The notes under the pieces: generated by a model
Database searches by the model: none
Told to the model about the DNA's origin: nothing
The model's input: the letters and a program-made list of their open reading frames with translations, nothing else
Assembly (NCBI GenBank): GCA_030429445.1
Contig: JAUIFG010000011.1
Span: 1-35,224 of the forward strand
Direction: 5' to 3'
Length of the DNA stretch: 35,224 nt
Source of the DNA: a bacterium
GTDB taxonomy: Bacteria; Patescibacteriota; Saccharimonadia; Saccharimonadales; Saccharimonadaceae
Program-made: the position numbers and the translations under genes
Shown here: positions 8,799-16,065 of the stretch, one piece after another
Position numbering within the stretch: position 1 is the first letter of the stretch
How the letters are laid out: each line of letters begins with the position of its first letter

Positions 8799-9311
8799 AT
8801 GAGTAGAATGCGTGTAATAGATAGTGCATCCGAACCAAAGTTGGCAGAATCAGGATTGATTGTTCAAGAGGGTTGGAATGAAGAATTGGCAAAAGATCTT
8901 GTTCGGGTCTCTCTTCAGCGGCATATCCTTCAAAGCACGCCAGAGGATGCGGCGCGTCGGTTCATGACTACCGATACAGCAAATCGATGGTATGCCGATA
9001 AAGAACATTGTACCTATCCTTTGAGTCGGAACGGTGCCCTGATGGGTATTATATGGTTTGCATTGAGTGATCGACCTGAAATTGGCGCAAAGCGTACGTT
9101 TGCTATTCGGCTGTACGAGAGTGCCGTTGGGAAAGGTCTCGCACTTCCTTTTATGAGGGTCGCCCATGATGACTATTTGGCAAAGACGGGCGGGGCAGCT
9201 ATTTGGTTAGAGACCGATGTGGATAATATTCCAGCAGTACGCTTATATGATAAGTTTGGTTATCAAAAAATCAGCGAGAATGATGGTCGTGTCACGATGA
9301 CATACCAATAA
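8799..9311 (+). CDS. GNAT-family N-acetyltransferase
   Basis: A 170-residue Gcn5-related acetyltransferase transferring acetyl from acetyl-CoA to an unknown amine. The acetyl-CoA pyrophosphate loop is readable as YESAVGKGLALPFM, a version of Q/RxxGxG/A, following strand beta-4. The closing segment (IWLETDVDNIPAVRLYDKFGYQKI) is the usual GNAT motif B with the N-AxxLYxKxGF pattern. The N-terminal half is less typical and may form the acceptor-binding part. It is bounded by the rsmD terminator upstream and a bidirectional terminator downstream, so it is probably monocistronic. ATG 8799 is chosen; 8808 (MRVIDSA) is a close alternative. Confidence 0.85.
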   Translation: MSRMRVIDSASEPKLAESGLIVQEGWNEELAKDLVRVSLQRHILQSTPEDAARRFMTTDTANRWYADKEHCTYPLSRNGALMGIIWFALSDRPEIGAKRTFAIRLYESAVGKGLALPFMRVAHDDYLAKTGGAAIWLETDVDNIPAVRLYDKFGYQKISENDGRVTMTYQ

Positions 9312-9344
9312 AAAATCAACTCAAATGAGTCGATTTTTTATTGG
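9305..9344. terminator. Bidirectional terminator between GNAT gene and tRNA-Leu(UAG)
   Basis: Two 18-nt arms with a single A/C mismatch flank an AAAT loop: CCAATAAAAAATCAACTC (9305-9322) and GAGTCGATTTTTTATTGG (9327-9344). A/T runs lie on both sides, so it can end transcription from the left (GNAT) and from the right (tRNA). The right arm overlaps the last three bases (CCA) of the tRNA. Confidence 0.75.
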
Positions 9345-9426
9345 TACGGATGAAAGGACTTGAACCTTCACGCCTTGCGGCACATGCTCCTAAGGCATGC
9401 GTGTCTACCAATTCCACCACATCCGC
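9342..9426 (-). tRNA. tRNA-Leu (anticodon UAG)
   Basis: Read on the minus strand, this 85-nt RNA starts GCGGATG and ends CATCCGT-A-CCA, giving a 7-bp acceptor stem with a terminal G-U pair and an encoded CCA. The anticodon stem CATGC/GCATG closes the loop CTTAGGA, so the anticodon is UAG (leucine, CUN codons). A long variable arm (GCC-GCAA-GGC) and the T arm GGTTCAAGTCC fit class II tRNA-Leu. Confidence 0.95.
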
Positions 9427-9480
9427 GTATTGTTAGATTAATGTACTACTAGTTTTCTGTCATTTCGGACATGACACGCT

Positions 9481-9523
9481 CGTGTCTACAATCATTTACG
9501 TTTCACGTAGCCACCACATCCGC
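9481..9523 (-). pseudogene. Decayed partial copy of tRNA-Leu 5' half
   Basis: The 13-nt block CCACCACATCCGC (9511-9523) is identical to the 5' end of the tRNA-Leu(UAG) gene at 9414-9426, and CGTGTCTAC (9481-9489) is identical to its D-arm region at 9400-9408. The order matches, but the blocks are 16 nt further apart. No anticodon or T arm follows. A CATACT -10-like element on the minus strand lies just upstream. It is probably a degraded tandem duplicate; function is unlikely. Confidence 0.5.
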
Positions 9524-9605
9524 ACAATAGTATGATTGAATTTTCGTATGTAACTATAACAGATTCATGTTATTAAGACTAGTGTTCGAAGATTGATATC
9601 GCTTG

Positions 9606-9614
9606 TGCTATCAT
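9606..9614 (+). promoter_or_regulatory. Extended -10 of the FAD-oxidase gene
   Basis: TGC-TATCAT ends 8 nt before ATG 9623, with no SD between; predicted leaderless or a 1-2 nt leader. Confidence 0.5.
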
Positions 9615-9622
9615 TAATAGTG

Positions 9623-11257
9623 ATGAGTAAGGTATCGGAATATCTCAACAAACACCTGCAGGGTGAGGTGACAAATAATGACAATGTTCGTTATCGTTAT
9701 TCAACAGATGGTAGTTTACTTACCATTACGCCGGATATGATAGTCTTTCCGCGTTCGACGAGTGATTTGCGCAAGGTCGCTCGTTTTTCGTGGCAATTAG
9801 CCGAAAAGGGACGTAAATTAGCAATTACACCTCGTGGTGGCGGAAGCGATCAGACAGGTGGCGCAATTAGCAATGGAGCTATCGTTGATACGCGAGCGCA
9901 TATGGACGCAATCCTGGAGATTGATCAAAAACAAAAATTAGTACGTGTCCAGCCGGGTATTACATTTAAGTCTCTTAACGAAGCACTAAAGTTATACGAA
10001 TTGTATATCCCGTCATTTCCGAGCTCACAAGCATATAGCACCCTGGGGGGCGCAATTGCAAATAACGCCAGCGGTATTTTGTCTGGTAAGTATGGCTCAA
10101 CAGGAGCTTGGGTTCATCAGTTGGAAATTGTTCTATCAAATGGCGATGTCATTCAGACGGGGAGGTTGAGCAAGCGAGAAGTTGCACGCAAGAAGGGGTT
10201 GCAGACATTCGAGGGTGAAATCTACAGAGGAATAGACAATTTGCTTGCCGATTCTGATGCTCTTTTGGGTACGCTTGCGACTGATGTGCGTGATAATGCT
10301 GGCTACAATGTTGTTGATGTAAAACAGCGGAATGGCTCAATTGATCTGGCGCCACTGTTTATAGGTAGTCAAGGTACGCTGGGAATGATATCTGAGGTAA
10401 TTATGAGGGCAGAAACACTACCAAACAATCCGCTCGTTGGAGCAATCGCATTTACGGACCATGAGTCGGCACGGGACGGTATGGACGTGCTTCGTCAAAA
10501 AGAACCTTCTACCATGGAGCTCATCGACGGGCAACTGTTTGAGGCGGCGATTGCTCAGGGTAAAGAGTATCAATTCTATGGTGATGCGCTCGAACACGGT
10601 AGCGTCGCATCAGTTGTTTATTTTGAATTTGATAATGACAGTGGTCATGCAAAAAAGAAAATCGGCAAAAAGATTGCCAAGCACTTTTCAAAGTTGTCAT
10701 CGTATCTCGTGCTCGAAAAAGACGAGAGTAAAGCATCTAGCCTACGCGAACTATTGCAAGTACCAGCATTCGTCGTGTTTTCTGATCAAAAAAACATTTG
10801 TGCGCCAAGATTTTTGAATGGAGCTTTTGTACCATCAGGTCGCTTTGAGGAATTTGCGAATGCCGTGAAGGAAATCGAAAAGAAGCGTCATGTTGATCTG
10901 CCACTGTCTGGCCATGCACACCAGAACGTCTATCACGCATATCCAATGCTTGATTTGAGCAAGGCTGCCGACAAGCAAAAAATATTCAAATTGCTTGAAG
11001 ACTGGTCATTGGCGGTTGCCGAACACGGCGGGCATATGATTGGCGAAGCAGGAGAGGGACGCCTAAAGGCACCATATGCCTATGGCGTGCTTGACGATGA
11101 TACTAACAGGTTGTTCCAGGGCGTACGCTCGATTTTTGACCCACAAGAAATAATGAATACTGGCGTCAAGCAAACTCCTGACAAAAAAGAATTAACGAGC
11201 TGGTTGCGCAAAGATTACGATGGTGGCGATTTTGCTCGCTTCGGTGCATCTACCTAG
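9623..11257 (+). CDS. FAD-linked oxidase (GlcD/VAO-type dehydrogenase)
   Basis: A 544-residue flavoprotein of the vanillyl-alcohol-oxidase/GlcD superfamily. The N-terminal PCMH-type FAD-binding domain shows TPRGGGSDQTGGAISNGAIVDT, the pyrophosphate-binding GGAIANNASGILSGKYGSTG, and FIGSQGTLGMISEV. The C-terminal substrate domain has SGHAHQNVYHAYP and HGGHMIGEAGEGRLK, the positions where relatives carry metal or substrate-binding histidines (the GHAGDGNLH and GEHG blocks), with altered spacing. It probably oxidises a 2-hydroxy acid such as lactate or glycolate; the electron acceptor is unknown. No 4Fe-4S domain is fused. ATG 9623 is preferred over the in-frame 9593 because the extended -10 lies between them. 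Confidence 0.85.
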   Translation: MSKVSEYLNKHLQGEVTNNDNVRYRYSTDGSLLTITPDMIVFPRSTSDLRKVARFSWQLAEKGRKLAITPRGGGSDQTGGAISNGAIVDTRAHMDAILEIDQKQKLVRVQPGITFKSLNEALKLYELYIPSFPSSQAYSTLGGAIANNASGILSGKYGSTGAWVHQLEIVLSNGDVIQTGRLSKREVARKKGLQTFEGEIYRGIDNLLADSDALLGTLATDVRDNAGYNVVDVKQRNGSIDLAPLFIGSQGTLGMISEVIMRAETLPNNPLVGAIAFTDHESARDGMDVLRQKEPSTMELIDGQLFEAAIAQGKEYQFYGDALEHGSVASVVYFEFDNDSGHAKKKIGKKIAKHFSKLSSYLVLEKDESKASSLRELLQVPAFVVFSDQKNICAPRFLNGAFVPSGRFEEFANAVKEIEKKRHVDLPLSGHAHQNVYHAYPMLDLSKAADKQKIFKLLEDWSLAVAEHGGHMIGEAGEGRLKAPYAYGVLDDDTNRLFQGVRSIFDPQEIMNTGVKQTPDKKELTSWLRKDYDGGDFARFGAST

Positions 11258-11262
11258 TATCA

Positions 11263-11368
11263 TTAATCACTGGTGCCGCGAAGAGGACTTGAACCTCCAT
11301 GGGGTTGCCCCCACTACGACCTGAACGTAGCGCGTCTACCAATTTCGCCATCGCGGCACAGTGATTAA
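11263..11368 (-). repeat. Inverted repeat extending the tRNA-Leu(CAG) acceptor stem
   Basis: TTAATCACT (11263-11271) and AGTGATTAA (11360-11368) are perfect 9-nt inverted copies just outside the mature tRNA ends. In the precursor they would lengthen the acceptor stem by up to nine pairs next to the RNase P and 3'-processing sites. Confidence 0.6.
11271..11357 (-). tRNA. tRNA-Leu (anticodon CAG)
   Basis: On the minus strand this 87-nt RNA has a perfect acceptor stem GCCGCGA/TCGCGGC, discriminator A and encoded CCA. The anticodon stem CTACG/CGTAG closes loop TTCAGGT, giving CAG (leucine, CUG). The D arm has AAATTGGTAGACGC, the long variable arm is GGGGGCAACCCC, and the T arm is AGGTTCAAGTCCT. 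It is transcribed from its own promoter at 11394-11422. Confidence 0.95.
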
Positions 11369-11393
11369 AGTACGCTCGCGGGATGCTTAGCAG

Positions 11394-11422
11394 ATTATAA
11401 CGTACAGAATATTCGACAACAA
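11394..11422 (-). promoter_or_regulatory. Promoter of tRNA-Leu(CAG)
   Basis: On the minus strand: -35 TTGTTG (11417-11422), 17-nt spacer, -10 TATAAT (11394-11399). The start near 11387 gives a 5' leader of about 30 nt. Confidence 0.75.
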
Positions 11423-11428
11423 CAGGGA

Positions 11429-12238
11429 CTAACTAGTGATTGAGCCGCCAACAGCGATTCCAATGACGAGCGCAATCAAGAAAGTAAAGAGCGCTATTAT
11501 TAGGATGAACGGCAGGAACAAAGCGAGCCATGATAGCCAGTGAGCTTGTGGTTTTTTGTCACCAACGGCCTCAAATTGCCTGTAAAGGGAGGCATTGACA
11601 CCAGTGTTAACAACTGCCTGCAAAACGCCGAAAGTAACGAGATTAAATAGGATATTTGAGGCAAATGTTGTTAGCCAGCCATTTTTGGTGAGTCGCAGAC
11701 TTTCTTTTATTGCAGCATTGCCGCGGAGGTTCTTCTTTGAGTCATAGAACGCAACGCCAGCCAGACTGTAGCGGAACGACATATAAATACCCGGGATGAT
11801 AAATAAGAGTGTCCATAGGAGTAACTTCACAAAGATAATGACCTGTAGCCAAACGTAGCTCCACAAGTGATTAAAGGCAATACGAAAGGCGTCACCGAGT
11901 GCAACATTTTTTCCCTTTGCGATTTCTGCGGACGCGTACGATGACACACCGCCAAATAGAGCTACCAACATAACAAACGCAAGTGATAGTATCAGTGTTG
12001 CCCCTGCGGCGAGCAACCATTGTTCGGGAGTCCACCCCGATAGGACACTAACAAAACTTTCGGCATCTTTTTGTGGATTGTCAGATGGGCCTACGTTGCT
12101 AAAGAATGTCAAAACCGAAATAACTACCATGATGGTCGCAACACCTCGCGCTAGGTTGAATAACAGTGTAATACCGTTTGTTGCAACAAAAAACGGATTA
12201 TTTTCGTACTCTGATTTATGAGATATTTTGTTCGTCAT
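11429..12238 (-). CDS. Polytopic membrane protein of unknown function
   Basis: A 269-residue integral membrane protein with about six hydrophobic segments, e.g. LLFNLARGVATIMVVISVLTFF, then WLLAAGATLILSLAFVMLVAL, a segment around LQVIIFVKLLLWTLLFIIPGIY, and a strongly hydrophobic C-terminus. The IPGIYMSFRYSLAGVAFYD block followed by AIKESLRLTKNGW resembles the repeat of DUF975 or glycerophosphodiesterase-membrane-domain-like proteins, in which a KxSxxLT(K)xxW motif follows each IPG helix. No catalytic residues are recognised. ATG 12238 is selected. On the minus strand an extended -10 (TGG-TATACT, hexamer 12249-12254) ends 10 nt upstream and no SD is present. It is divergent from the trmH-like gene. 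Confidence 0.75.
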   Translation of the reverse strand: MTNKISHKSEYENNPFFVATNGITLLFNLARGVATIMVVISVLTFFSNVGPSDNPQKDAESFVSVLSGWTPEQWLLAAGATLILSLAFVMLVALFGGVSSYASAEIAKGKNVALGDAFRIAFNHLWSYVWLQVIIFVKLLLWTLLFIIPGIYMSFRYSLAGVAFYDSKKNLRGNAAIKESLRLTKNGWLTTFASNILFNLVTFGVLQAVVNTGVNASLYRQFEAVGDKKPQAHWLSWLALFLPFILIIALFTFLIALVIGIAVGGSITS

Positions 12239-12248
12239 AATACTAACT

Positions 12249-12257
12249 AGTATACCA
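12249..12257 (-). promoter_or_regulatory. Extended -10 of the membrane-protein gene
   Basis: Minus-strand TGG-TATACT, hexamer 12249-12254, ten bases before the ATG. The predicted leader is at most about 3 nt. Confidence 0.5.
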
Positions 12258-12305
12258 TTAAGATTTTGAACTTACTGTTTAGTGGTAGTAATGGACTTTG
12301 GCGAC

Positions 12306-12314
12306 TGGTAAACT
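12306..12314 (+). promoter_or_regulatory. Extended -10 of the SpoU-type methyltransferase gene, leaderless
   Basis: TGG-TAAACT (hexamer 12309-12314) ends 6 nt before ATG 12321, so a start site 7 nt downstream would coincide with the A of the ATG. No SD. Confidence 0.55.
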
Positions 12315-12320
12315 CGTAGA

Positions 12321-12845
12321 ATGACAGATGATAGGCGCAACGTTATTGATGAATTTCGAAATATGACCGTCGAGGAAATTAAAGGAACGCTTGATACTAG
12401 GAGACACACGCTACAAATTGCCATCGAAAACCTAGAACGTGACTTTAATATGGGGACAATTGTACGAAATGCGAATGCCTTTAACATCGACAAAGTACAT
12501 GTTATTGGGCGCCGTCAATGGAATAAGCGTGGCGCGATGGCTACTGATCTATATATGAACGTAGAGTATCATCTGACGGTAGCTGATTTTTTGCAAGCTA
12601 TCAAGGGGCGACATCTCATCGGTGTGGATAATATCGAGGGTAGTAAATCGCTGTCGAAGGTGAGTTTGCCCAGCGATGCTGTCATGGTCTTTGGTAGCGA
12701 AGGGTCGGGGCTTAGCAAGGAAATAGTGGATGCTTGCGAAAAAATTGTTGCAATTGAACAGTTTGGCAGTACGCGTTCGGTTAATGTCGGTGTCGCATCG
12801 GGTATTGCGATGTATGTATGGATACAACAGCACGTACTTCATTGA
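12321..12845 (+). CDS. SpoU/TrmH-family RNA 2'-O-methyltransferase
   Basis: A 174-residue SPOUT-class methyltransferase that adds a methyl to a ribose 2'-OH in tRNA or rRNA. All three SpoU motifs are present: motif 1 NMGTIVRNANAFNID with the catalytic Arg, motif 2 VMVFGSEGSGLSKEIV, and motif 3 RSVNVGVASGIAMYVW; together they form the trefoil-knot SAM site. It is a minimal single-domain member, without the N-terminal substrate-binding domain of RlmB or TrmH C-terminal extensions, so the target nucleotide cannot be assigned. A 29-base gap separates its stop from the hisS start. Confidence 0.9.
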   Translation: MTDDRRNVIDEFRNMTVEEIKGTLDTRRHTLQIAIENLERDFNMGTIVRNANAFNIDKVHVIGRRQWNKRGAMATDLYMNVEYHLTVADFLQAIKGRHLIGVDNIEGSKSLSKVSLPSDAVMVFGSEGSGLSKEIVDACEKIVAIEQFGSTRSVNVGVASGIAMYVWIQQHVLH

Positions 12846-12858
12846 AATAACAGATGTA

Positions 12859-12867
12859 TGATACCAT
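12859..12867 (+). promoter_or_regulatory. Extended -10 of hisS, leaderless
   Basis: TGA-TACCAT (hexamer 12862-12867) ends 7 nt before ATG 12875. No SD. This favours 12875 over the in-frame ATG at 12854. Confidence 0.5.
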
Positions 12868-12874
12868 AAAGATA

Positions 12875-14206
12875 ATGGCTACACTTTCAACACAACCTTA
12901 CAAGGGTACGCGTGATTATTACCCCGAAGACAAGCGGGTTCAAAACTATATTTTTGATACATGGAAGCGCGTTGTTGAGCGCCATGGCTATCAAGAGTAT
13001 AGTGCGCCAATGGTTGAACCACTTGATCTGTACATGGCGAAATCTGGCGAAGAATTAGCTGGTGAGCAGACATATGCATTTACCGATCGCGGTGATCGCA
13101 GGGTTGCAATACGTCCAGAGATGACACCGAGTATTAGTCGAATGGTAGCAGCAAAACGTCAAGATTTGGGTTATCCTGCGCGTCTATACAGTATCGCAAA
13201 CTTTATGCGTTACGAACGACCACAACGAGGCCGTGAGCGTGAGTTTTGGCAGTTGAACGCTGATATTTTTGGGGTGAATGGAGCTTTGGCTGATGCCGAG
13301 ATAGTCGAGATGGCTGACGAGATTATGAAAGCATTCGGCGCCAAGGATACTATGTATGTTATTCGCGTAAATCATCGAAGACTTGTTGATCAAATGATGA
13401 AAGAGTATCTGGGGCTAGACGGCGAACGTGCTCACAAGCTGATTAAATTACTCGATAAAAAAGACAAAATGGGCGTGGATGAATTTGTTGCCGCTGCGCA
13501 TGAGATTGTTGCCGATCATGAAGTGCTTACCAAGCTAAGTGCTCTCATAAGAGCAAAGACAGTCAATGAATTACCTGATGAATTAAAGCATAGTGATACG
13601 GTAGAGCAGCTTCGAGAGCTATTTGGACTATTTGAAAAGGCAAATATTACGAACGTAAAATTTGATATTACTCTGATGCGAGGGTTTGATTACTACACTG
13701 GTATGGTGTTTGAAATTTTTGATCTTCATCCTGACAACAACCGTGCGATGTTTGGCGGTGGTCGCTATGATGGTTTGGTTGGATTGTTTGGCGTTGAACC
13801 TGTTTCGACAGTTGGTTTTGCGCCAGGCCTAACGCCTACTGAGCTATTTCTGAACACTCACCAGCTACTTCCAGACTTGTCGCCGTCAACAGAAGTGGGC
13901 ATCGTGGTTGTAGACGATAATATGACGTCTGCTTTGGATATTGCTCGACAACTCCGGAGCGAGGGGGTCAATGTGGCGGTTGATACGACTGGGCGCAAGG
14001 TCGAAAAGCAGATAAAAGCAATTATCAAAAATGACATTCCATACGCTATCTTTATCGGTGCAAAAGAAATCGAAGAAGAAATGTATACATTCAAGGATAT
14101 TAAAACAACTAACGAAGAAAAAATGAGCCTTGAGCGTATTGTCAGTCGAGTTAAAGATCGCCGTAACAAGCAACGAGTTGTTGATGACGATGAATTATTC
14201 GAGTGA
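12875..14206 (+). CDS. hisS: Histidyl-tRNA synthetase
   Basis: A class IIa aminoacyl-tRNA synthetase of 443 residues. The N-terminus PYKGTRDYYPEDKRVQNYIF is motif 1-like and typical of HisRS. RPEMTPSISRMV and motif 2 FMRYERPQRGREREFWQLNADIFG are present. The histidine-A peptide is RGFDYYTGMVFEIF, and motif 3 is GGGRYDGLVGLFG followed by GFAPGLTPTELFL. The C-terminal anticodon-binding domain (about 345-435) contains EVGIVVVDDNMTSALDIARQLR and ends in a charged tail. The ATG at 12875 (MATLSTQPYKGTRD) gives a normal start; the 7-residue extension from 12854 is rejected because the -10 lies between them. Confidence 0.96.
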   Translation: MATLSTQPYKGTRDYYPEDKRVQNYIFDTWKRVVERHGYQEYSAPMVEPLDLYMAKSGEELAGEQTYAFTDRGDRRVAIRPEMTPSISRMVAAKRQDLGYPARLYSIANFMRYERPQRGREREFWQLNADIFGVNGALADAEIVEMADEIMKAFGAKDTMYVIRVNHRRLVDQMMKEYLGLDGERAHKLIKLLDKKDKMGVDEFVAAAHEIVADHEVLTKLSALIRAKTVNELPDELKHSDTVEQLRELFGLFEKANITNVKFDITLMRGFDYYTGMVFEIFDLHPDNNRAMFGGGRYDGLVGLFGVEPVSTVGFAPGLTPTELFLNTHQLLPDLSPSTEVGIVVVDDNMTSALDIARQLRSEGVNVAVDTTGRKVEKQIKAIIKNDIPYAIFIGAKEIEEEMYTFKDIKTTNEEKMSLERIVSRVKDRRNKQRVVDDDELFE

Positions 14207-14213
14207 CAAATTA

Positions 14214-14242
14214 TTGACGAATATCAATAGATAGTGCATAAT
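14214..14242 (+). promoter_or_regulatory. Promoter of the small secreted protein gene
   Basis: -35 TTGACG (14214-14219), 17-nt spacer, -10 CATAAT (14237-14242). The predicted start near 14249 gives a leader of about 29 nt carrying AGGAG at 14267-14271, six bases before the ATG. Confidence 0.7.
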
Positions 14243-14277
14243 AAATAACAGCAGTACTCTATGGTTAGGAGAACCAC

Positions 14278-14625
14278 ATGAGGATTATTCCAAAAGCTGT
14301 CGTGACTGCCACGATAGTCGCACTTTTCAGCGTTGGAGTACCCGTTGCGGGTGCAGACCACATTGCCAAGAGGCAGTTCGTTAGGAGAAGCGCTGACCAA
14401 GTTTGTCAGATGTTTGTCACCCCTGGTAGGTATACTGTGGCGGCATATGCGTATGCTTGGCCGGGTCAGGCTGTTTGTGTACCGCCATCACAGAGGGACG
14501 GGAACCTTCGGGCGACAACTGGATACGCACCGTTTATTGATTCAAATTTACCACCTCCCAGTTGGAGGCTGTACGATACACGCCCATTGGGCCCACGTAT
14601 GATTGCCAAATGGAACCTTCCGTGA
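14278..14625 (+). CDS. Small secreted protein of unknown function
   Basis: A 115-residue protein I do not recognise. It begins with a clear Sec signal peptide: MRIIPK, a hydrophobic core AVVTATIVALFSVGVPV, and a likely cleavage site in VAGA/DH near residue 27. The mature part of about 88 residues is rich in Pro, Tyr, Arg and Trp (AYAYAWPGQAVCVPP, LPPPSWRLYDTRPLGPR) and contains exactly two cysteines (in DQVCQMF and QAVCVPP), which could form one disulfide after export. It has its own promoter, an AGGAG SD at good spacing, and a strong terminator immediately after, so it is an isolated single-gene unit and likely well expressed. It could be a cell-surface or host-directed factor; that is inference. 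Confidence 0.8.
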   Translation: MRIIPKAVVTATIVALFSVGVPVAGADHIAKRQFVRRSADQVCQMFVTPGRYTVAAYAYAWPGQAVCVPPSQRDGNLRATTGYAPFIDSNLPPPSWRLYDTRPLGPRMIAKWNLP

Positions 14626-14649
14626 CAAATTGCTCCAACCACCACTATC

Positions 14650-14678
14650 GCCCCGAGTCATCAGCTTGGGGCTTTTTT
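14650..14678 (+). terminator. Rho-independent terminator after the small secreted protein
   Basis: Stem GCCCCGAG (14650-14657) and CTTGGGGC (14665-14672), eight pairs including one G-U, 7-nt loop, then six T residues (14673-14678). Confidence 0.85.
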
Positions 14679-14726
14679 CATTTTGAGTGTATCTAAATGC
14701 TCACGGTAGCATAGAGACATTGTATC

Positions 14727-14735
14727 TGTTATAGT
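14727..14735 (+). promoter_or_regulatory. Extended -10 of tig
   Basis: TGT-TATAGT (hexamer 14730-14735) ends 9 nt before ATG 14745. No SD; leader of at most 2-3 nt predicted. Confidence 0.5.
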
Positions 14736-14744
14736 GTCTCGAGT

Positions 14745-16019
14745 ATGAAGACGACCAAGAAGCAATTATCAGAAACAAAGGTCCAGCTAACTATCACGCT
14801 GGGACAAAAAGAACTAGATGACGCTCGTCAGGTAGCGCTCACCAAATTAGCAAAAGACGTAAAAGCGCCTGGCTTTCGTAAAGGCAAGGTACCGCCTAGC
14901 ATAGCCGAAAAACACGTTGATCCAAATGCTCTAGCGCAACAAGAGCTAGAAGATGCCGTGAGCAAGGCTGTTGCCGAGGCATTTATTGCCGAAAAGATTC
15001 AAGTACTGGATCGTCCTGCTGTCGATATCAAAAAATATGTTCCGGGTCAGGAAGTTGAATTTACAGCAGAAGCAGAGGTATTGCCTGCGGTCAAGCTTGG
15101 TGCATATAAAAAACTTGGTGTGAAAAAGGTTGTTGATAAAGTTTCGCAAAAAGACATCGATGAGGTGATCAAGAGAATGCGAAAAGGCAGTGCAGAACGA
15201 AAAGAAGTAAAGGCAAAAGCAGCCAAAGGTGATGAGGTCGTCATTGATTTTGTTGGTAAGCGCGACGGCACTCCGTTTGATGGTGGTACTGCCAACGATT
15301 ATTCACTCGAACTCGGCTCTAACCAATTTATTCCTGGCTTTGAAGATGGCGTTGTTGGCCATAAAGCAGGTGATAAATTTGACATCAATGTTACTTTTCC
15401 CAAGGATTATCATGCTACGTCGCTCGCTGGTGTCGAGGTAACTTTTAGCGTCACGCTAAAGGCTGTCAAGCAGATAGTCTTGCCAAAGCTCGACACTGCG
15501 TTTGCAAAAAAAGCAGGTCCTTTCAAATCAGTTGCCGAGCTAGAAGCTGACGTGAAACGTGAGCTAAAGGATAGCCGTGAACGTGAAGCAACAGAGACGT
15601 ACAAAGAAGCGCTGATAGCCAAGCTTATCGAAAAAAGCAATGTTCCAGTACCGGAGGTTTTGGTCGACGATCAAATACGTTCAATCGAACAAGACATGAC
15701 GCAGAATCTTGCATATCGTGGCATGACGATCCAATCCTATCTAGAGAGTAAAAAACTCACTCATAAAGAATGGATAGATACCGAAGTACGAAAAGCTGCC
15801 CAAGATCGAATCAAAGCTGGCCTTGTTTTGGCAGAACTCAGTAAGGTTGAAAACGTGACTGCGAACAACGAAGAGCTTGTGGCAAAAATGAATGAATATC
15901 AGGCGCAATTTGGTGCAAAATCTGGTCAAGATTTTTCGAAGCCAGAGCTTCAGCGCGACATTGCGAATAGGTTGATTACGGACAAAACAATCGACCGACT
16001 TGTCGAGCTTAATAAATAG
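14745..16019 (+). CDS. tig: Trigger factor (ribosome-associated chaperone)
   Basis: A 424-residue peptidyl-prolyl isomerase chaperone that binds near the ribosomal exit tunnel and shields nascent chains. The N-terminal ribosome-binding domain has the signature GFRKGKVP (about 43-50). The FKBP-type PPIase domain runs from about 162 to 245 (GDEVVIDFVGKRDGTPFDGG ... FIPGFEDGVVGHKAGD ... VTFSVTLKAVKQ). The rest is the helical C-terminal chaperone domain. Length and domain order are typical. It lies directly upstream of clpP, a common arrangement (tig-clpP), but here clpP has its own CIRCE-controlled promoter starting at the tig stop. Confidence 0.96.
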   Translation: MKTTKKQLSETKVQLTITLGQKELDDARQVALTKLAKDVKAPGFRKGKVPPSIAEKHVDPNALAQQELEDAVSKAVAEAFIAEKIQVLDRPAVDIKKYVPGQEVEFTAEAEVLPAVKLGAYKKLGVKKVVDKVSQKDIDEVIKRMRKGSAERKEVKAKAAKGDEVVIDFVGKRDGTPFDGGTANDYSLELGSNQFIPGFEDGVVGHKAGDKFDINVTFPKDYHATSLAGVEVTFSVTLKAVKQIVLPKLDTAFAKKAGPFKSVAELEADVKRELKDSREREATETYKEALIAKLIEKSNVPVPEVLVDDQIRSIEQDMTQNLAYRGMTIQSYLESKKLTHKEWIDTEVRKAAQDRIKAGLVLAELSKVENVTANNEELVAKMNEYQAQFGAKSGQDFSKPELQRDIANRLITDKTIDRLVELNK

Positions 16020-16046
16020 TTAGCACTCTATTGACGAGAGTGCTAG
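16020..16046 (+). promoter_or_regulatory. CIRCE operator (HrcA-binding site) upstream of clpP
   Basis: TTAGCACTC (16020-16028), a 9-nt spacer, GAGTGCTAG (16038-16046). This matches the CIRCE consensus TTAGCACTC-N9-GAGTGCTAA in all but the last base. The clpP -35 hexamer (16031-16036) lies inside the spacer, so bound HrcA would block RNA polymerase. Confidence 0.9.
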
Positions 16047-16059
16047 TAGATAATATACT
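16031..16059 (+). promoter_or_regulatory. clpP promoter inside/next to CIRCE, leaderless start
   Basis: -35 TTGACG (16031-16036), exactly 17 nt, -10 TATACT (16054-16059), then six bases to ATG 16066. A normal start site falls on the ATG, and no SD exists. Confidence 0.75.
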
Positions 16060-16065
16060 TTTGAT

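Noticed and set aside
14200-14260. Terminator directly after hisS
   Set aside because: No stem with a T-run was found; the region is better explained as the promoter of the secreted-protein gene.
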